64,000 bases of DNA from Caldilineaceae bacterium (GCA_020634755.1 JACKBC010000025.1:32600-96599), one strand, 5' to 3'. Positions 42,943 through 52,329 are shown, counted from the stretch's first letter. Program-made: numbers and translations. The notes: generated by a model from the letters alone, not told the origin.

Positions 42943-43710
42943 ATGCGAACGATGAATCTTAAGTTGCGAGTCTGGCGTCAAAAGAACGCGGAATCCCAAG
43001 GGCGTCTGGTCGATTATGAACTAAAGGATGTGAGTCCCGAATACTCCTTTTTGGAGATGCTGGACCTGCTCAATGAAAAGTTGATGCGCGAGGGTGAACT
43101 GCCGGTGGCGTTTGATCACGATTGCCGCGAGGGCATTTGCGGCATGTGTGGCCTTATGATTAACGGCGTGGCGCATGGCCCCAAAGCGGCCGTCACCGCC
43201 TGCCAGTTGCACATGCGCAACTTTCACGATGGCGACACCATTGTGATCGAGCCCTGGCGAGCCACAGCCTTTCCCATTATCAAAGATTTGGTCGTGAACC
43301 GCACTGCGTTTGACCGCATTATTCAAGCCGCTGGCTATATCTCGGTCTCCACGGGCAGTGCACCCGAGGCCAATAATACACCCATTGCCAAGACGGAAGC
43401 GGATCTGGCCATGGATGCGGCGGCCTGCATTGGCTGCGGCGCCTGCGTGGCCGCTTGCCCCAATTCGTCGGCCATGCTCTTTACGGCGGCCAAAGCGTCG
43501 CATTTGGCGCTCATGCCGCAGGGCCAGCCGGAGCGCTACGATCGCGCCGTGCTCATGGTCAATGCCATGGATGAAGAGGGCTTTGGCGGCTGCACCAACA
43601 TTGGCGAATGCGAAGCCGTTTGCCCCAAAGAGATCAGCCTGGACTTTATTGCGCAGCTCAACCGGGATTTGATCAAGGCCTCGTTTATGGGAGCGGGAAA
43701 ACGCTTATAA
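42943..43710 (+). CDS. sdhB: Succinate dehydrogenase iron-sulfur subunit
   Basis: A 255-residue subunit carrying three clusters. The [2Fe-2S] ligands are in CREGICGMCG plus a later Cys (TACQLH). The [4Fe-4S] and [3Fe-4S] ligands are in CIGCGACVAACPN and CTNIGECEAVCP. It transfers electrons from SdhA to the cytochrome b558. The ATG follows AAGGAG by 3 nt; ATG 42952 is an alternative. It is the last gene of the operon and is followed by a strong terminator. Confidence 0.95.
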   Translation: MRTMNLKLRVWRQKNAESQGRLVDYELKDVSPEYSFLEMLDLLNEKLMREGELPVAFDHDCREGICGMCGLMINGVAHGPKAAVTACQLHMRNFHDGDTIVIEPWRATAFPIIKDLVVNRTAFDRIIQAAGYISVSTGSAPEANNTPIAKTEADLAMDAAACIGCGACVAACPNSSAMLFTAAKASHLALMPQGQPERYDRAVLMVNAMDEEGFGGCTNIGECEAVCPKEISLDFIAQLNRDLIKASFMGAGKRL

Positions 43711-43771
43711 TACCCACTGCGGTTATAAACGCTATAAGAAGTTCCGAGAAAGTCTTTGGTTTTCACCCATT

Positions 43772-43804
43772 AAAAAAGCGCCGGCAATCGTCCGGCGCTT
43801 TTTT
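43772..43804 (+). terminator. Rho-independent terminator of sdhCAB
   Basis: AAAAAAGCGCCGG, loop CAATCGT, CCGGCGC followed by a T-run. The A-tract and T-tract pairing makes it potentially bidirectional, serving the convergent serine hydrolase gene as well. Confidence 0.92.
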
Positions 43805-43859
43805 GCTATAGAAAATCATTCGCGTTGAGCAGATTTCTGCTCTGCGTGTCGCATTTTGG

Positions 43860-45329
43860 CTACCGCTGGCATGCCAACGGCGGCAATTCCAGCGGACCAA
43901 ACGAGACATTCCACCGCGAATTGAGGCGCAGCGCATCTCCATCAAAGTGAGCATCCAGCGTTAGACAATGGGGCGTTTCAATGTAGCGCACGACCATGGT
44001 AAACGTATCGGGCGCGCTCCAGGCGCCGCTGACCATAACGGGTTCACTTTCCGGCCGGAAAAAGGTAGTAGCGCCGCTCGTCCATTGGCCGTAGCCCCCG
44101 CTGATCTCATGCGTGGCGCTGCCGCCGCTGAATGTTACTTGCCACTGCGCCGGCGCAAAGTGAAAGGTAACCTGTTCCACGGCGGGTTTGTCATCGCCCC
44201 AGGCGGTGCGGCTGGCGGCGTCCACCTGATATGGGCTGCCGGAAACGGCCGCCGCCATTGGTGAATCTGACGTACCGGCCACAGGCGCAATCGCCAAATT
44301 GGCCAGCTGATCTTGCAGCGCGTGCAGCGCATCTGGCTCATCTAGCAGCGCAGCACTGCCCATAGCGGGCAGCAGATGTTCCCATGCCAAGTCCAGCACT
44401 GCCTGCATATTGCTCACGGCAGATGTAATGGCCAACACCGCATCCTGCTCCGGCATGATGACGCAGAATTGGCCAAAGGCGCCGTCACCGCGATAGGCGT
44501 TGTGGCGGCAGCGCCAGAACTGGTATCCATAGCCTTGCATCCAGTCCGGCGAGCTACCATCACCAGGCTGTGCCGACTGAATGTGGCTGGTGGAGGCGCG
44601 GTCCACCCATTCTGACGGCAGCAGTTGATTGCCAAACCAATAGCCTTTTTGCAAATAGAGCTGGCCCAGACGCGCAATCGCGCGCGTGGTAATGTGCAAC
44701 CCTGAAAAGCCCAAATTGATGCCTTGCGGGTTTTCCTGCCAGTGCGCCTGCTGGATCCCCAACGGATCCAGCAAGCGCGGGCGCAAATAGTCGAGCAGTT
44801 TCATGCCCGTTAGCTTTTGGATAATGGCGGAAAGCATAAAGGTAGCGCCGTTGTTGTAGCAGAAAATCGTGCCCGGCGCCTGGTCGGGGGGAATGGCCAA
44901 AAAGCTTTTAACCCAGTCGCTGCCTCCGCTAGAGCGAGCGGCCCGGTCCAGCGTATCCAGTTTGTGGCCCGTCGCCATGCTCAGCAGGTGATGCACGCGC
45001 ATGGCGGCCAAATGCTCGCCCACTTCTGCCGGTGCTTGCTCGGGGAAAATGGAGAGAACCGAATCATCTACCGACAGCCGTCCTTCTTCCACAGCCAACC
45101 CGATGGCGGTGGATGTAAAACTTTTGCTCAAAGAATAGAGCAAGTGGACCCGATCGGCGCTATATGGCGTCCACCATCCTTGGGCAATAATGTGGCCGTG
45201 GCGCAGCAACATGAGGCTGTGCAGCTCAAGATTCTGCGCGTGGACGCCGTCGATAAACGCGCTGATGGCTGTGCTGGAAACACCTTGGGACTCGGGTGTA
45301 CTGGAGGGGAATGCAATCTGGGTTGACAT
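43860..45329 (-). CDS. Serine hydrolase, beta-lactamase/6-aminohexanoate-hydrolase-like
   Basis: A 489-residue protein. The catalytic SxxK is SLSK at residues 66-69, the Tyr motif is YNN in TIFCYNNGATFML near 158, and a Gly-rich GDGAFGQFCVIM takes the third-motif place. The first 330 residues are the hydrolase fold; the remaining 150 form a beta-rich C-terminal domain seen in CubicO-like proteins. No signal peptide is visible. Probably an esterase or amidase. It converges with the sdh operon. Confidence 0.85.
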   Translation of the reverse strand: MSTQIAFPSSTPESQGVSSTAISAFIDGVHAQNLELHSLMLLRHGHIIAQGWWTPYSADRVHLLYSLSKSFTSTAIGLAVEEGRLSVDDSVLSIFPEQAPAEVGEHLAAMRVHHLLSMATGHKLDTLDRAARSSGGSDWVKSFLAIPPDQAPGTIFCYNNGATFMLSAIIQKLTGMKLLDYLRPRLLDPLGIQQAHWQENPQGINLGFSGLHITTRAIARLGQLYLQKGYWFGNQLLPSEWVDRASTSHIQSAQPGDGSSPDWMQGYGYQFWRCRHNAYRGDGAFGQFCVIMPEQDAVLAITSAVSNMQAVLDLAWEHLLPAMGSAALLDEPDALHALQDQLANLAIAPVAGTSDSPMAAAVSGSPYQVDAASRTAWGDDKPAVEQVTFHFAPAQWQVTFSGGSATHEISGGYGQWTSGATTFFRPESEPVMVSGAWSAPDTFTMVVRYIETPHCLTLDAHFDGDALRLNSRWNVSFGPLELPPLACQR

Positions 45330-45372
45330 GTCCGCGTTTCTCTTTCTTCGAATAAGGGAATATGTTGATATT

Positions 45373-45723
45373 CAGCAGCGGGCAACGAAAAGAAACAGCA
45401 TCGGGTTCTCCAATCGAGACCGACGCCTATATCGCCAACACCGTTGCGGTGGACTGATATTCAGTAGATCACAACGGCAAGCCATAGGGCCGGATTCTCC
45501 AATCGAGGCCGACGCCTATATCGCCAACACCGTTGCGGTGGACTGATATTCAGTAGATCACAACGGCAAGCCATAGGGCCGGATTCTCCAATCGAGGCCG
45601 ACGCCTATATCGCCAACACCGTTGCGGTGGACTGATATTCAGTAGATCACAACGGCAAGCCATAGGGCTGGATTCTCCAATCGAGGCCGACGCCTATATC
45701 GCCAACACCGTTGCGGTGGACTA
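45373..45723. repeat. Tandem array of four family A elements separated by ATATT
   Basis: Four 84-bp units (45373, 45462, 45551, 45640) repeat with a period of 89 bp. Each reads CAGTAGATCACAACGGCAAG to CCGTTGCGGTGGACTG (reverse orientation), and the first is diverged on its left. ATATT separates every unit and also flanks the array on both sides (45368-45372 and 45724-45728). The rest of the gap 45330-45841 holds no gene. Confidence 0.92.
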
Positions 45724-45841
45724 ATATTGGAATTAGTCTACGCCAAGAGCCGCGATGATGCAAACAGGGTCTACAAATCTCTGATAGTGCTGCACCAATA
45801 TTGCCGTAGGCGCAGCTCTGTGCATATGATTCAACGCAAAC

Positions 45842-46813
45842 CTATGACAAAGCTCGGGCGGCTTTTTGCAGATATACAAAGCCCAATCGTTGCTGCGAGA
45901 GCGGCTCGCTCAACGATTCCTGCCCTTGGCCAATGCGCTGCCAAAATTGCCGCAGGGTGGGCAAAGCATCAATTTCGGATGCCGACAAAAGCGCTATACC
46001 GGAATGACTGCTCAAGAAGAGAAAAATGAGGCCATAATAGATGGCCACAAAGATACTCATGCGTGCGTATTTTGCCTCTTCTTGGGGCGTGAGCGAGCGC
46101 GCAAAATAGGCGCGCAAAAAGGCTGCCTCCGCTTCTGGACTCTGATAGAAAAAATTGCAGCAGCCCGCCAGGTCAAAATAGAAGCTCTCCTGGGCCGCGG
46201 CCGCCCAATCCACCAGCCACAGCCGTTGACCGTCATAAAGTATGTTGCCGGGGTTAATGTCACAGTGACAGGGTCGTGCATCAGCCGGGTCATTTAGCAT
46301 AGGAGCCAGCTCGCGCAGTTGCACCATGTTGCGCTGAACCAGCGGCTGCTCGGCCAGGTCGGAACGCATCTGCCGCCACAGATCCTCCACTTTGGCGGTC
46401 AACGGATTATCCTGCTGAAAAGCGGCGCCGTCGTGCAGGGAACGGATCAAATGCGCCATCTGCCGCATCATCTCTGCGGCATTGGCTTCGCCGCCGCGCC
46501 ACGGTTGGCTTTCAACAAAGTCCATGAGCGCAATGCCCGTGTCTGGATCAGCATGATAGACGCGCGGCGCCAAGTTCTGCATTGCCGCTAATTTCATTGC
46601 GTCATACTCCCGGGCCAAGTTATTGAGCGGATTGGCTGGATCGCTAAGGCGCACCACATAGGGCTTGCCGTCCATGGCAACTTTATAGATCAACGAGGTG
46701 GACAAGCCGCCCCCCACTTGGCTCAACAAGGTCCACGTTTGACCTGGAAACGCTTGCGCCATTGCCTTGCCAATCAGCTGACCATGCGCAGGCGATATAT
46801 CGATTTGCTCCAT
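45842..46813 (-). CDS. APH/choline-kinase-family phosphotransferase
   Basis: A 323-residue kinase of the aminoglycoside/choline phosphotransferase fold. YVVRLSD supplies the ATP-binding Lys position as Arg or nearby, CHCDINPGNILYDG is the catalytic loop (Asp, Asn), and LWLVDWAAA is the metal-binding DFG equivalent. The acceptor may be a small alcohol, amino sugar or antibiotic; sequence alone does not decide. AGGAG lies 6 nt before the ATG. Confidence 0.85.
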   Translation of the reverse strand: MEQIDISPAHGQLIGKAMAQAFPGQTWTLLSQVGGGLSTSLIYKVAMDGKPYVVRLSDPANPLNNLAREYDAMKLAAMQNLAPRVYHADPDTGIALMDFVESQPWRGGEANAAEMMRQMAHLIRSLHDGAAFQQDNPLTAKVEDLWRQMRSDLAEQPLVQRNMVQLRELAPMLNDPADARPCHCDINPGNILYDGQRLWLVDWAAAAQESFYFDLAGCCNFFYQSPEAEAAFLRAYFARSLTPQEEAKYARMSIFVAIYYGLIFLFLSSHSGIALLSASEIDALPTLRQFWQRIGQGQESLSEPLSQQRLGFVYLQKAARALS

Positions 46814-46858
46814 AGTTACTCCTATTTTGGACGGCGACGCCGTTTATATTTCAAAGCT

Positions 46859-46920
46859 CAGTACACCGCGGCAGTGTTGGCGTTCCGGGCGTCGGTCTCG
46901 ATTGACAAAATCGAAACAGT
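46859..46920. repeat. Family A element, truncated
   Basis: Begins CAGTACACCGCGGCAGTG and keeps GGCGTCGGTCTCGATTG, then diverges. The right end is missing. Confidence 0.6.
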
Positions 46921-46995
46921 GGTTCTTCTCTCAACCGCCGGATAGCCAGCGCACAATCCGTTCACAGCGCGCCGGGTCGTATGTGAGTCCCACCG

Positions 46996-47817
46996 TCAGC
47001 CCCATAGCCAATAATCCACACAGCGCACAAAGGTCCAGCCGCGGGTCAATTCATCATCCAGCTGGGCCGCGGTCACCAACAAGCCAAAGTGGTGCGCCAG
47101 CCCGCCGGCGGCTTCCATATCGTCCAGCCGCTGCCACACCAATTGAGCCAATCCATATTCGGGCGCGCCGGATATGGGCTTGGGATCCAATGCCAGCCAA
47201 GGTGCGCGGTCAGCGGCCAGGATGTCATCATAGTGCAGATCGTAATCGACCAGCAGCTGTGGATTGGGTTCGCTCAATTCCAGCGCCAGCGCACAGGCGC
47301 GCTCTAGCCACGGGCGCGGTAGCGAATTTTCAAATTGCTGCCAGCGCTGAACCATCAACTGGCTGGCTTGCTGCGCCATGTGGCGCATGGTGGGCAGACC
47401 GGCAGGGGCGGGTATGGCCAGCTGCCGCAGCAAGTGACCCGCAACAATGACGGCCTGCGTAATCGGCTCTTGGGCGAGCCGATGCGAGGCGTCCAGCCGC
47501 TCCAGCAACATGGCGTTATCGGTGGGGTCCAAGGCCAGCAGCCGCACGGCGCCGTTGCCATTCCAGGCGCGCAACGCAAGCGGCGCGGTTTTTGTATGCT
47601 CATCGAGCCAGCCCACGCGCAGCACGCACAGTTCATCACCGCGGCGTACGGGAATGGCGAGCCCAGCGTAGCCATGCATCACCGGCCCGTCGATGCGTAG
47701 GCGCCACTGTGTACAGAGGGCGTCAACGCGCGCCGGCAGCTCAGCCAGCCACTTTTGGCCAGCCACGCCTTCACGCGTTATGGTATCCGCTGCAAATGCT
47801 TGGGGAATCGTTATCAT
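46996..47817 (-). CDS. Aminoglycoside/hydroxyurea-type phosphotransferase (APH(6)-like)
   Basis: About 273 residues. It resembles streptomycin 6-kinase/HUR proteins: LLALDPTDNAMLLERLDASH, then DYDLHYDDILAADRAPWLALDPKPISGAPEYGLAQLVW. In this family the catalytic loop usually reads HGDLHPGNVL; here the Asp and His are kept but the Asn position is Asp (DLHYDDIL), which may weaken metal binding. Start 47817 is tentative, with no clear ribosome-binding site. Two other APH-fold genes lie within 12 kb. Confidence 0.8.
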   Translation of the reverse strand: MITIPQAFAADTITREGVAGQKWLAELPARVDALCTQWRLRIDGPVMHGYAGLAIPVRRGDELCVLRVGWLDEHTKTAPLALRAWNGNGAVRLLALDPTDNAMLLERLDASHRLAQEPITQAVIVAGHLLRQLAIPAPAGLPTMRHMAQQASQLMVQRWQQFENSLPRPWLERACALALELSEPNPQLLVDYDLHYDDILAADRAPWLALDPKPISGAPEYGLAQLVWQRLDDMEAAGGLAHHFGLLVTAAQLDDELTRGWTFVRCVDYWLWG

Positions 47818-48076
47818 AGTAAGCAAAGTATAGCAATATTTAGCACCAATACCCAAAACAATACCCCTAACAATACTTTAGTGTCTGTACGCCACCCCTG
47901 CCTCCCGCTATACTAAACCTCGAACGGCCATTGCAGAAAACAAATACGATTGCGGCAGATGTTTGTGGAACAGCTACAATCGCATGGGCGGCTTTATGCC
48001 AACGCAAGATTTGTCCGCTTGAGTAGTTTCAAGCTTGGCAAAGCGTATACGTTAAAGTGAAATCCGAAACAGGGCC

Positions 48077-48358
48077 ATGACCAATCAGCACGAAAACCAA
48101 ATCCATCCAGACCGGCCCATGTTCTATCAAATCCGGCTGCACGGTCACTTGGCCCCGCAATGGCAAACGTGGTTTGACGAGCTGACCATTGTGCTGGCCG
48201 CAAACGGCGAGACGCTTTTGACGGGCCCCGTGGTCGACCAAGCGGCGCTGCATGGTTTGCTAAAAAAGGTGCGCGATTTGGGCATGCCATTGATGGCGGT
48301 CGTGCGGCTAGATTCTGCGCCGGGCCAACATGCCGATGTGACCGACAGCTGCTCATAG
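48077..48358 (+). CDS. Small conserved protein (93 aa)
   Basis: The pattern FYQIRLHGHLAPQWQTWFDE, then GETLLTGPVVDQAALHGLLK and VRDLGMPLMAV, is a small conserved family frequent in Chloroflexota and Actinomycetota. No function is known to me. AGGG precedes the ATG. It stands alone on the + strand ahead of a DUF4386 gene. Confidence 0.75.
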   Translation: MTNQHENQIHPDRPMFYQIRLHGHLAPQWQTWFDELTIVLAANGETLLTGPVVDQAALHGLLKKVRDLGMPLMAVVRLDSAPGQHADVTDSCS

Positions 48359-48437
48359 CGTACGCCTTACGCAGCAGGGCAATTGCCAACTGTCTGATGC
48401 TGAATGCCAAAAAAAATTACAGAAAAAGGAGAAAAAC

Positions 48438-49181
48438 ATGGGTGCTAATCAAAAAACCGCCAGAAGTGCAGGAGTACTTTATCTCGTCATTTTTGTTTCC
48501 GGCATCTTTGCCCAATTCGTTGTGCGGCAAAGCTTGATCGCCCCTGGTGATGGGGCGACCACAGCCAGCAACATCCTGGCATCTGAAGCGCTCTTCCGGC
48601 TGGGTATTGCCGGTGATCTGCTGATGTTGATCAGCGATGTTGCTCTGGCGCTGCTCTTTTATGTGCTCTTCAAACCGGTGGACAATGCCCTTTCCCTTAT
48701 GGCCGCTCTCTTTCGCCTGACGCAAGCCGCCATTATCGGCAGCAGCTTGGTCAACCTGTTTTACGTGCTCAACCTGTTGGGCGCCGCCAATGCCGCGACG
48801 GTCTGGGGAGCTGAACAGCTTTATGCCCAGATCATGCTCTACCTCGACGCCCACGCCATTGGCTACTCGCTTGCCATGGTCTTCTTTGGCATAAACTGTC
48901 TCATCTTTGGCTATTTGGTCTTTAAATCTCGCTATGTGCCCAGAATTCTGGGATTCCTGCTGATGGTTGCCGGGCTGGCGTATTTAACCGACAGTTTTGC
49001 CCAGGTGCTGCTGACCGACTACGCGGCATACAAAGCCCTCTTTGAAGCGGTGGCCATTCCGCTGGCCGTAATCGGTGAGTTCGCTACCTGTTTATGGCTG
49101 CTGGTGAAAGGCATCAACGTACAAACGCAAGAACGCCATGTCCACTTAGCGGCAGTGCAAGCCGAAAGCATGAGCGCATAG
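48438..49181 (+). CDS. DUF4386 integral membrane protein
   Basis: A 247-residue protein with about six hydrophobic helices. The start RSAGVLYLVIFVSGIFAQ and the middle LFFGI-type segment (AMVFFGINCLIFGYLVFKS) with PRILGFLLMVAGLAYLTDSF are typical of DUF4386. Function is unknown. AAGGAG lies directly upstream. A perfect hairpin follows the stop. Confidence 0.9.
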   Translation: MGANQKTARSAGVLYLVIFVSGIFAQFVVRQSLIAPGDGATTASNILASEALFRLGIAGDLLMLISDVALALLFYVLFKPVDNALSLMAALFRLTQAAIIGSSLVNLFYVLNLLGAANAATVWGAEQLYAQIMLYLDAHAIGYSLAMVFFGINCLIFGYLVFKSRYVPRILGFLLMVAGLAYLTDSFAQVLLTDYAAYKALFEAVAIPLAVIGEFATCLWLLVKGINVQTQERHVHLAAVQAESMSA

Positions 49182-49197
49182 CACCACCACAAATAGC

Positions 49198-49231
49198 GCA
49201 CATGGGGTGCGCCGCGCCGCACCCCATGTGC
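49198..49231. terminator. Perfect 14-bp hairpin after DUF4386 gene
   Basis: GCACATGGGGTGCG, a 6-nt loop, CGCACCCCATGTGC. There is no T-run after it, so termination is only possible rather than likely. It lies between the DUF4386 gene and the frameshifted NAD(P)-binding gene. Confidence 0.5.
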
Positions 49232-49275
49232 CTCCACAATATAGTGCAGAAGTATGAAACAATAGGAGCGCAAAG

Positions 49276-49994
49276 ATGAATATATTCGTTGTCGGGGCCA
49301 CTGGTGCAACGGGACGGTTTCTCGTCCAACAACTGCTAGAACGCGGTCATGCCGTCAAGGTCATTGTACGCTCGGCGGACAGATTACCTGAAGCTGTGCG
49401 GAACCATAAACATCTGGCGGTGATTGAAGCCAATCTTTTGGATTTATCGGGCGCAGACCTGGCAAATCACGTAAAAGGATGTGAGGCAGTGGCCTCCTGC
49501 TTGGGGCACAATCTCACCTTGAAGGGCGTATACGGCCAACCACGGCGGCTCGTCACTGATGCGACCCGGCGCTTGTGCCATGCCATCAAGGCCAATAGCC
49601 CCGCCACACGCACAAAGTTCGTGTTGATGAATACCAGCGGCAACCGCAACCGCGATCTGCATGAGCCGATTTCGGCGGCGCAACACGTGTGATCGGCCTG
49701 TTGCGCTTACTGCTGCCGCCCCACGTGGACAATGAACAAGCAGCCGATTACCTGCGCACCCAAATTGGCCAGCGCGATGAGCTGATTGAGTGGGTTGCGG
49801 TGCGGCCAGATGGATTGGTCGATGCCGATGAGGTTACCGCTTACGACGCCTATCCATCTCCTACGCGCAGCGCAATTTTTAATGCCGGTCAGGTCAGCCG
49901 CATCAATGTGGCGCACTTTATGGCCGAATTGATCACAAATGCCAGCATCTGGCCGCAGTGGCAGGGCCAAATGCCGGTTATCTATAGTCGATGA
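49276..49994 (+). pseudogene. NAD(P)-binding NmrA/SDR-like protein, frameshifted
   Basis: The first frame (49276-49692) begins MNIFVVGATGATGRFLVQQL, a classic Rossmann start, and reads to ISAAQHV before TGA. The second frame (from 49689) continues IGLLRLLLPPHVDNEQAADY and WVAVRPDGLVD, which is the normal second half of the same family. One missing base near 49687 splits them. The overlapping GTGA could allow coupled translation of the second half. Intact relatives act as NAD(P)-dependent epimerases, reductases or sensors. Confidence 0.8.
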
Positions 49995-50010
49995 TGTTCG
50001 CCACGTAGCG

Positions 50011-50643
50011 CTATTTTGCTGTTTCGACGACCGCGCGCAAGTCGCTGAGATCGTAGCTGTGTTCGCCATTTTTATAGCGGCTGCGGTCAGATTCTTCCTG
50101 GGCCGCGCGAGCTTCGGCTTTTGTGAGCACTTCATCCAGGCGCATGGGGCGGACGGTAATGGCGCCGTCTGCATCCATGACCACAATATCACCGGGATAG
50201 ATGATATTGCCGCCCATGGCGACAGGAATATTTAGCTGACCGACCTCACGCTTGGTTGCGCCGCGCACGCGCACAAATTGCGTCCAGATGGGCAAACCGA
50301 GTGCCACCAGCTCTTCCACATCGCGCACAGAGCCATTGGAAAGCACGCCCGCTGCCCCGGCCACCAACATCTGCGTGACCAATAGATCGCCAATCAGCGC
50401 CACGGCCTGTGATTCAGGCTGGGTCAACACCACAACATCGCCCGGCTGAATATGCTCAATACAGGCGTGCACCATCACGTTATCACCTTGGCCGCACAGC
50501 ACGGTGCGCGCTTTGCCGGCCACGCGGCTCTTAGGCACAATCTGCATCAACGGCAGATCGACCAGCCCTTGCCGGCCCGCCGCCTCATACACAGTGGCCG
50601 TGCCCAATGCGGCCAGACGGGCGATTTTTTCATTTTCAGTCAT
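50011..50643 (-). CDS. RraA-family aldolase/oxaloacetate decarboxylase-like protein
   Basis: A 210-residue protein of the RraA/HMG-aldolase fold. LGTATVYEAAGRQG, PGDVVVLTQPE, GDLLVTQMLVAGAAG and NGSVRDVEEL (active-site Arg-Asp) are present. The C-terminal helix with MRLDEVLTKAEARAAQEE resembles 4-carboxy-4-hydroxy-2-oxoadipate aldolases. True RNase E inhibitors are shorter and lack this end. Start 50643 is chosen for GGGAG 7 nt upstream. Confidence 0.85.
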   Translation of the reverse strand: MTENEKIARLAALGTATVYEAAGRQGLVDLPLMQIVPKSRVAGKARTVLCGQGDNVMVHACIEHIQPGDVVVLTQPESQAVALIGDLLVTQMLVAGAAGVLSNGSVRDVEELVALGLPIWTQFVRVRGATKREVGQLNIPVAMGGNIIYPGDIVVMDADGAITVRPMRLDEVLTKAEARAAQEESDRSRYKNGEHSYDLSDLRAVVETAK

Positions 50644-50822
50644 CATTTTCTCCCCAACACGTTTGCGTCATCTACATTCGGAGGTTGCATGGAAACCGGG
50701 CATTTTAAGGCTATTCTGCATCCTTGACTTCGATTGCAGCCATTACCCCTGCTCAATTTCGTAAATACCCAGTTTCTGTTCTGGCTATTTTTTAGCCCGG
50801 ATTCAGGTTTAGGGAATCTCTT

Positions 50823-51626
50823 TTAAGACGCTTTGCTTGGTACCCGTAATTGCTCCGCCGCCGAAAAGAAGTGTGCGCGCGCCAATAGCGTACAGCTGAG
50901 CGCCGTGATCCCCGCCGTGGCAAAGAGCATGGCGATAATGACAAACTGATAGAGCGCAGCTTCCAATGGATTGCTGCCGGCCAAAATCATACCCGCCATA
51001 ACGCCGGGAATCCACACAATCCCCAATGAGCGCAAATTGTTGACGCTGGGAATCAGCGCCGCTTGGATCGTCGTCTGCACATAGGGCGCCAGCACAACAT
51101 TGGGCGCGGCGCCCAAAGCCAACCCCGCTTCGATCTGGCCGGCATGGGACTCAACCTCGGCCGCAAAACGTTCCAGCGCCAGCGACATGGTGTTCATGGC
51201 GTTGGCAATCACAATGCTCCCCACCGGAATGAGCGTCGCCGCGTCTGTATCGATCACCCCAATGACGGCCAAGAGCGCAATCATCAAGCCGGGGCCGCAC
51301 ACAATTGCCGCCAGCGCCACCTGCCAAATGCCTGGAATATGCTGTGTACGGCGGGCTGCGATCATAGAAGCGGCAATCATCATGGCGACCAAAATGAGCA
51401 GGCTCAGCAGCCACTGGCCCCAACCTTGCAAGGTGATCACAAAAGTCAGCACAAAGCCGACGCTGACGATCTGGATAATGCCGCGGGCTAAGGCAATGAT
51501 GGTCTCCCGCTCCAAGCGAATAGCCCACCGGCGCGCGCTGTAGGCAACCAGCAACGTCAACAGAATCGCCACAAACGCCTGGGCTAGGCGCAGGTGAATC
51601 GGATTAGCAAAGAGTTGATTGAGCAT
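50823..51626 (-). CDS. fetB: FetB-type ABC transporter permease (UPF0014)
   Basis: A 267-residue permease with six or seven hydrophobic helices. LVAYSARRWAIRLERE, ARGIIQIVSVGFVL, PVGSIVIANAMNTMSLALERF and PSVNNLRSLGIVWIPGVMAG are the UPF0014 landmarks. With the ATPase it forms a FetAB-type exporter, linked to iron export in E. coli. The ATG at 51626 overlaps the ATPase gene by 23 nt. Confidence 0.92.
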   Translation of the reverse strand: MLNQLFANPIHLRLAQAFVAILLTLLVAYSARRWAIRLERETIIALARGIIQIVSVGFVLTFVITLQGWGQWLLSLLILVAMMIAASMIAARRTQHIPGIWQVALAAIVCGPGLMIALLAVIGVIDTDAATLIPVGSIVIANAMNTMSLALERFAAEVESHAGQIEAGLALGAAPNVVLAPYVQTTIQAALIPSVNNLRSLGIVWIPGVMAGMILAGSNPLEAALYQFVIIAMLFATAGITALSCTLLARAHFFSAAEQLRVPSKAS

Positions 51627-52296
51627 CAAGCACTTCCTGGACAGAGCCGGTATAAAGCAGCTTTCCTTCATGCAGCAAAATGGCCCGATTGGCAAGCCGC
51701 AGCGCCTGCGCCGTGTCATGTGTCACCATTAAGCCAGTTAACTGTTGCGCCTGAAAGATTTGCAGCAGCAACTCTTCGATTTCGCGTTCAGCACGCTCAT
51801 CCAGCGCCGATGTAGGTTCATCCAGCAAGAGCATTTCAGGCTGGTTGGCCAGCGTCCGCGCCAACGACACGCGCTGCGCCTCACCTCCAGAGAGATGTAG
51901 AATATCCCGATTGGCAAATGCCGGCAGACCGACCTGCGCCAATAGCGACTCAATGGCCGCAGCAGCCAAGTCGATGTCCTGTTGACGTGGGCCAAAGCGC
52001 AGGTTGTCCGCCACCGTGCCGGGAAAAAGATGGGCAGCCTGCATCATCATCCCAACCTGACGCCGCAGTTGCCGCGGCGCCAGCTGGCGATAATCTTGGT
52101 CATGCAAATAAACGGCGCCGCTGGTGGGCTCATCCAGCCGATTAAGCAAGCGCAGAAATGACGACTTTCCGGCGCCGCTTCTGCCAATAATGGCCACCAA
52201 ATCCCCGGCATAGACTTCTAGATCGATGGCATTTACAATCAACTTGCCGTCAACTTGGCGACACAACTTGTCCGTGCGCAAAAGGGGTATGTTCAT
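51604..52296 (-). CDS. fetA: FetA-type ABC transporter ATP-binding protein
   Basis: A 230-residue ATPase. Walker A is IIGRSGAGKSSFLRLLNRLD, signature LSGGEAQRVSLARTLA, Walker B EMLLLDEPTSALD, and the H-loop MVTHD. Its pairing with a UPF0014 permease identifies a FetAB-type exporter. The ATG at 52296 has no strong ribosome-binding site. Confidence 0.93.
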   Translation of the reverse strand: MNIPLLRTDKLCRQVDGKLIVNAIDLEVYAGDLVAIIGRSGAGKSSFLRLLNRLDEPTSGAVYLHDQDYRQLAPRQLRRQVGMMMQAAHLFPGTVADNLRFGPRQQDIDLAAAAIESLLAQVGLPAFANRDILHLSGGEAQRVSLARTLANQPEMLLLDEPTSALDERAEREIEELLLQIFQAQQLTGLMVTHDTAQALRLANRAILLHEGKLLYTGSVQEVLDAQSTLC

Positions 52297-52329
52297 TAAG
52301 GTTGAGTTTTTGTTGGCAATAGCGTTGCT

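Noticed and set aside
45373..45723. Tandem repeat that might be taken for a CRISPR array
   Set aside because: The repeated unit is 84 bp with only 5 bp (always ATATT) between units, there are no variable spacers and no cas genes. It is an array of family A elements.
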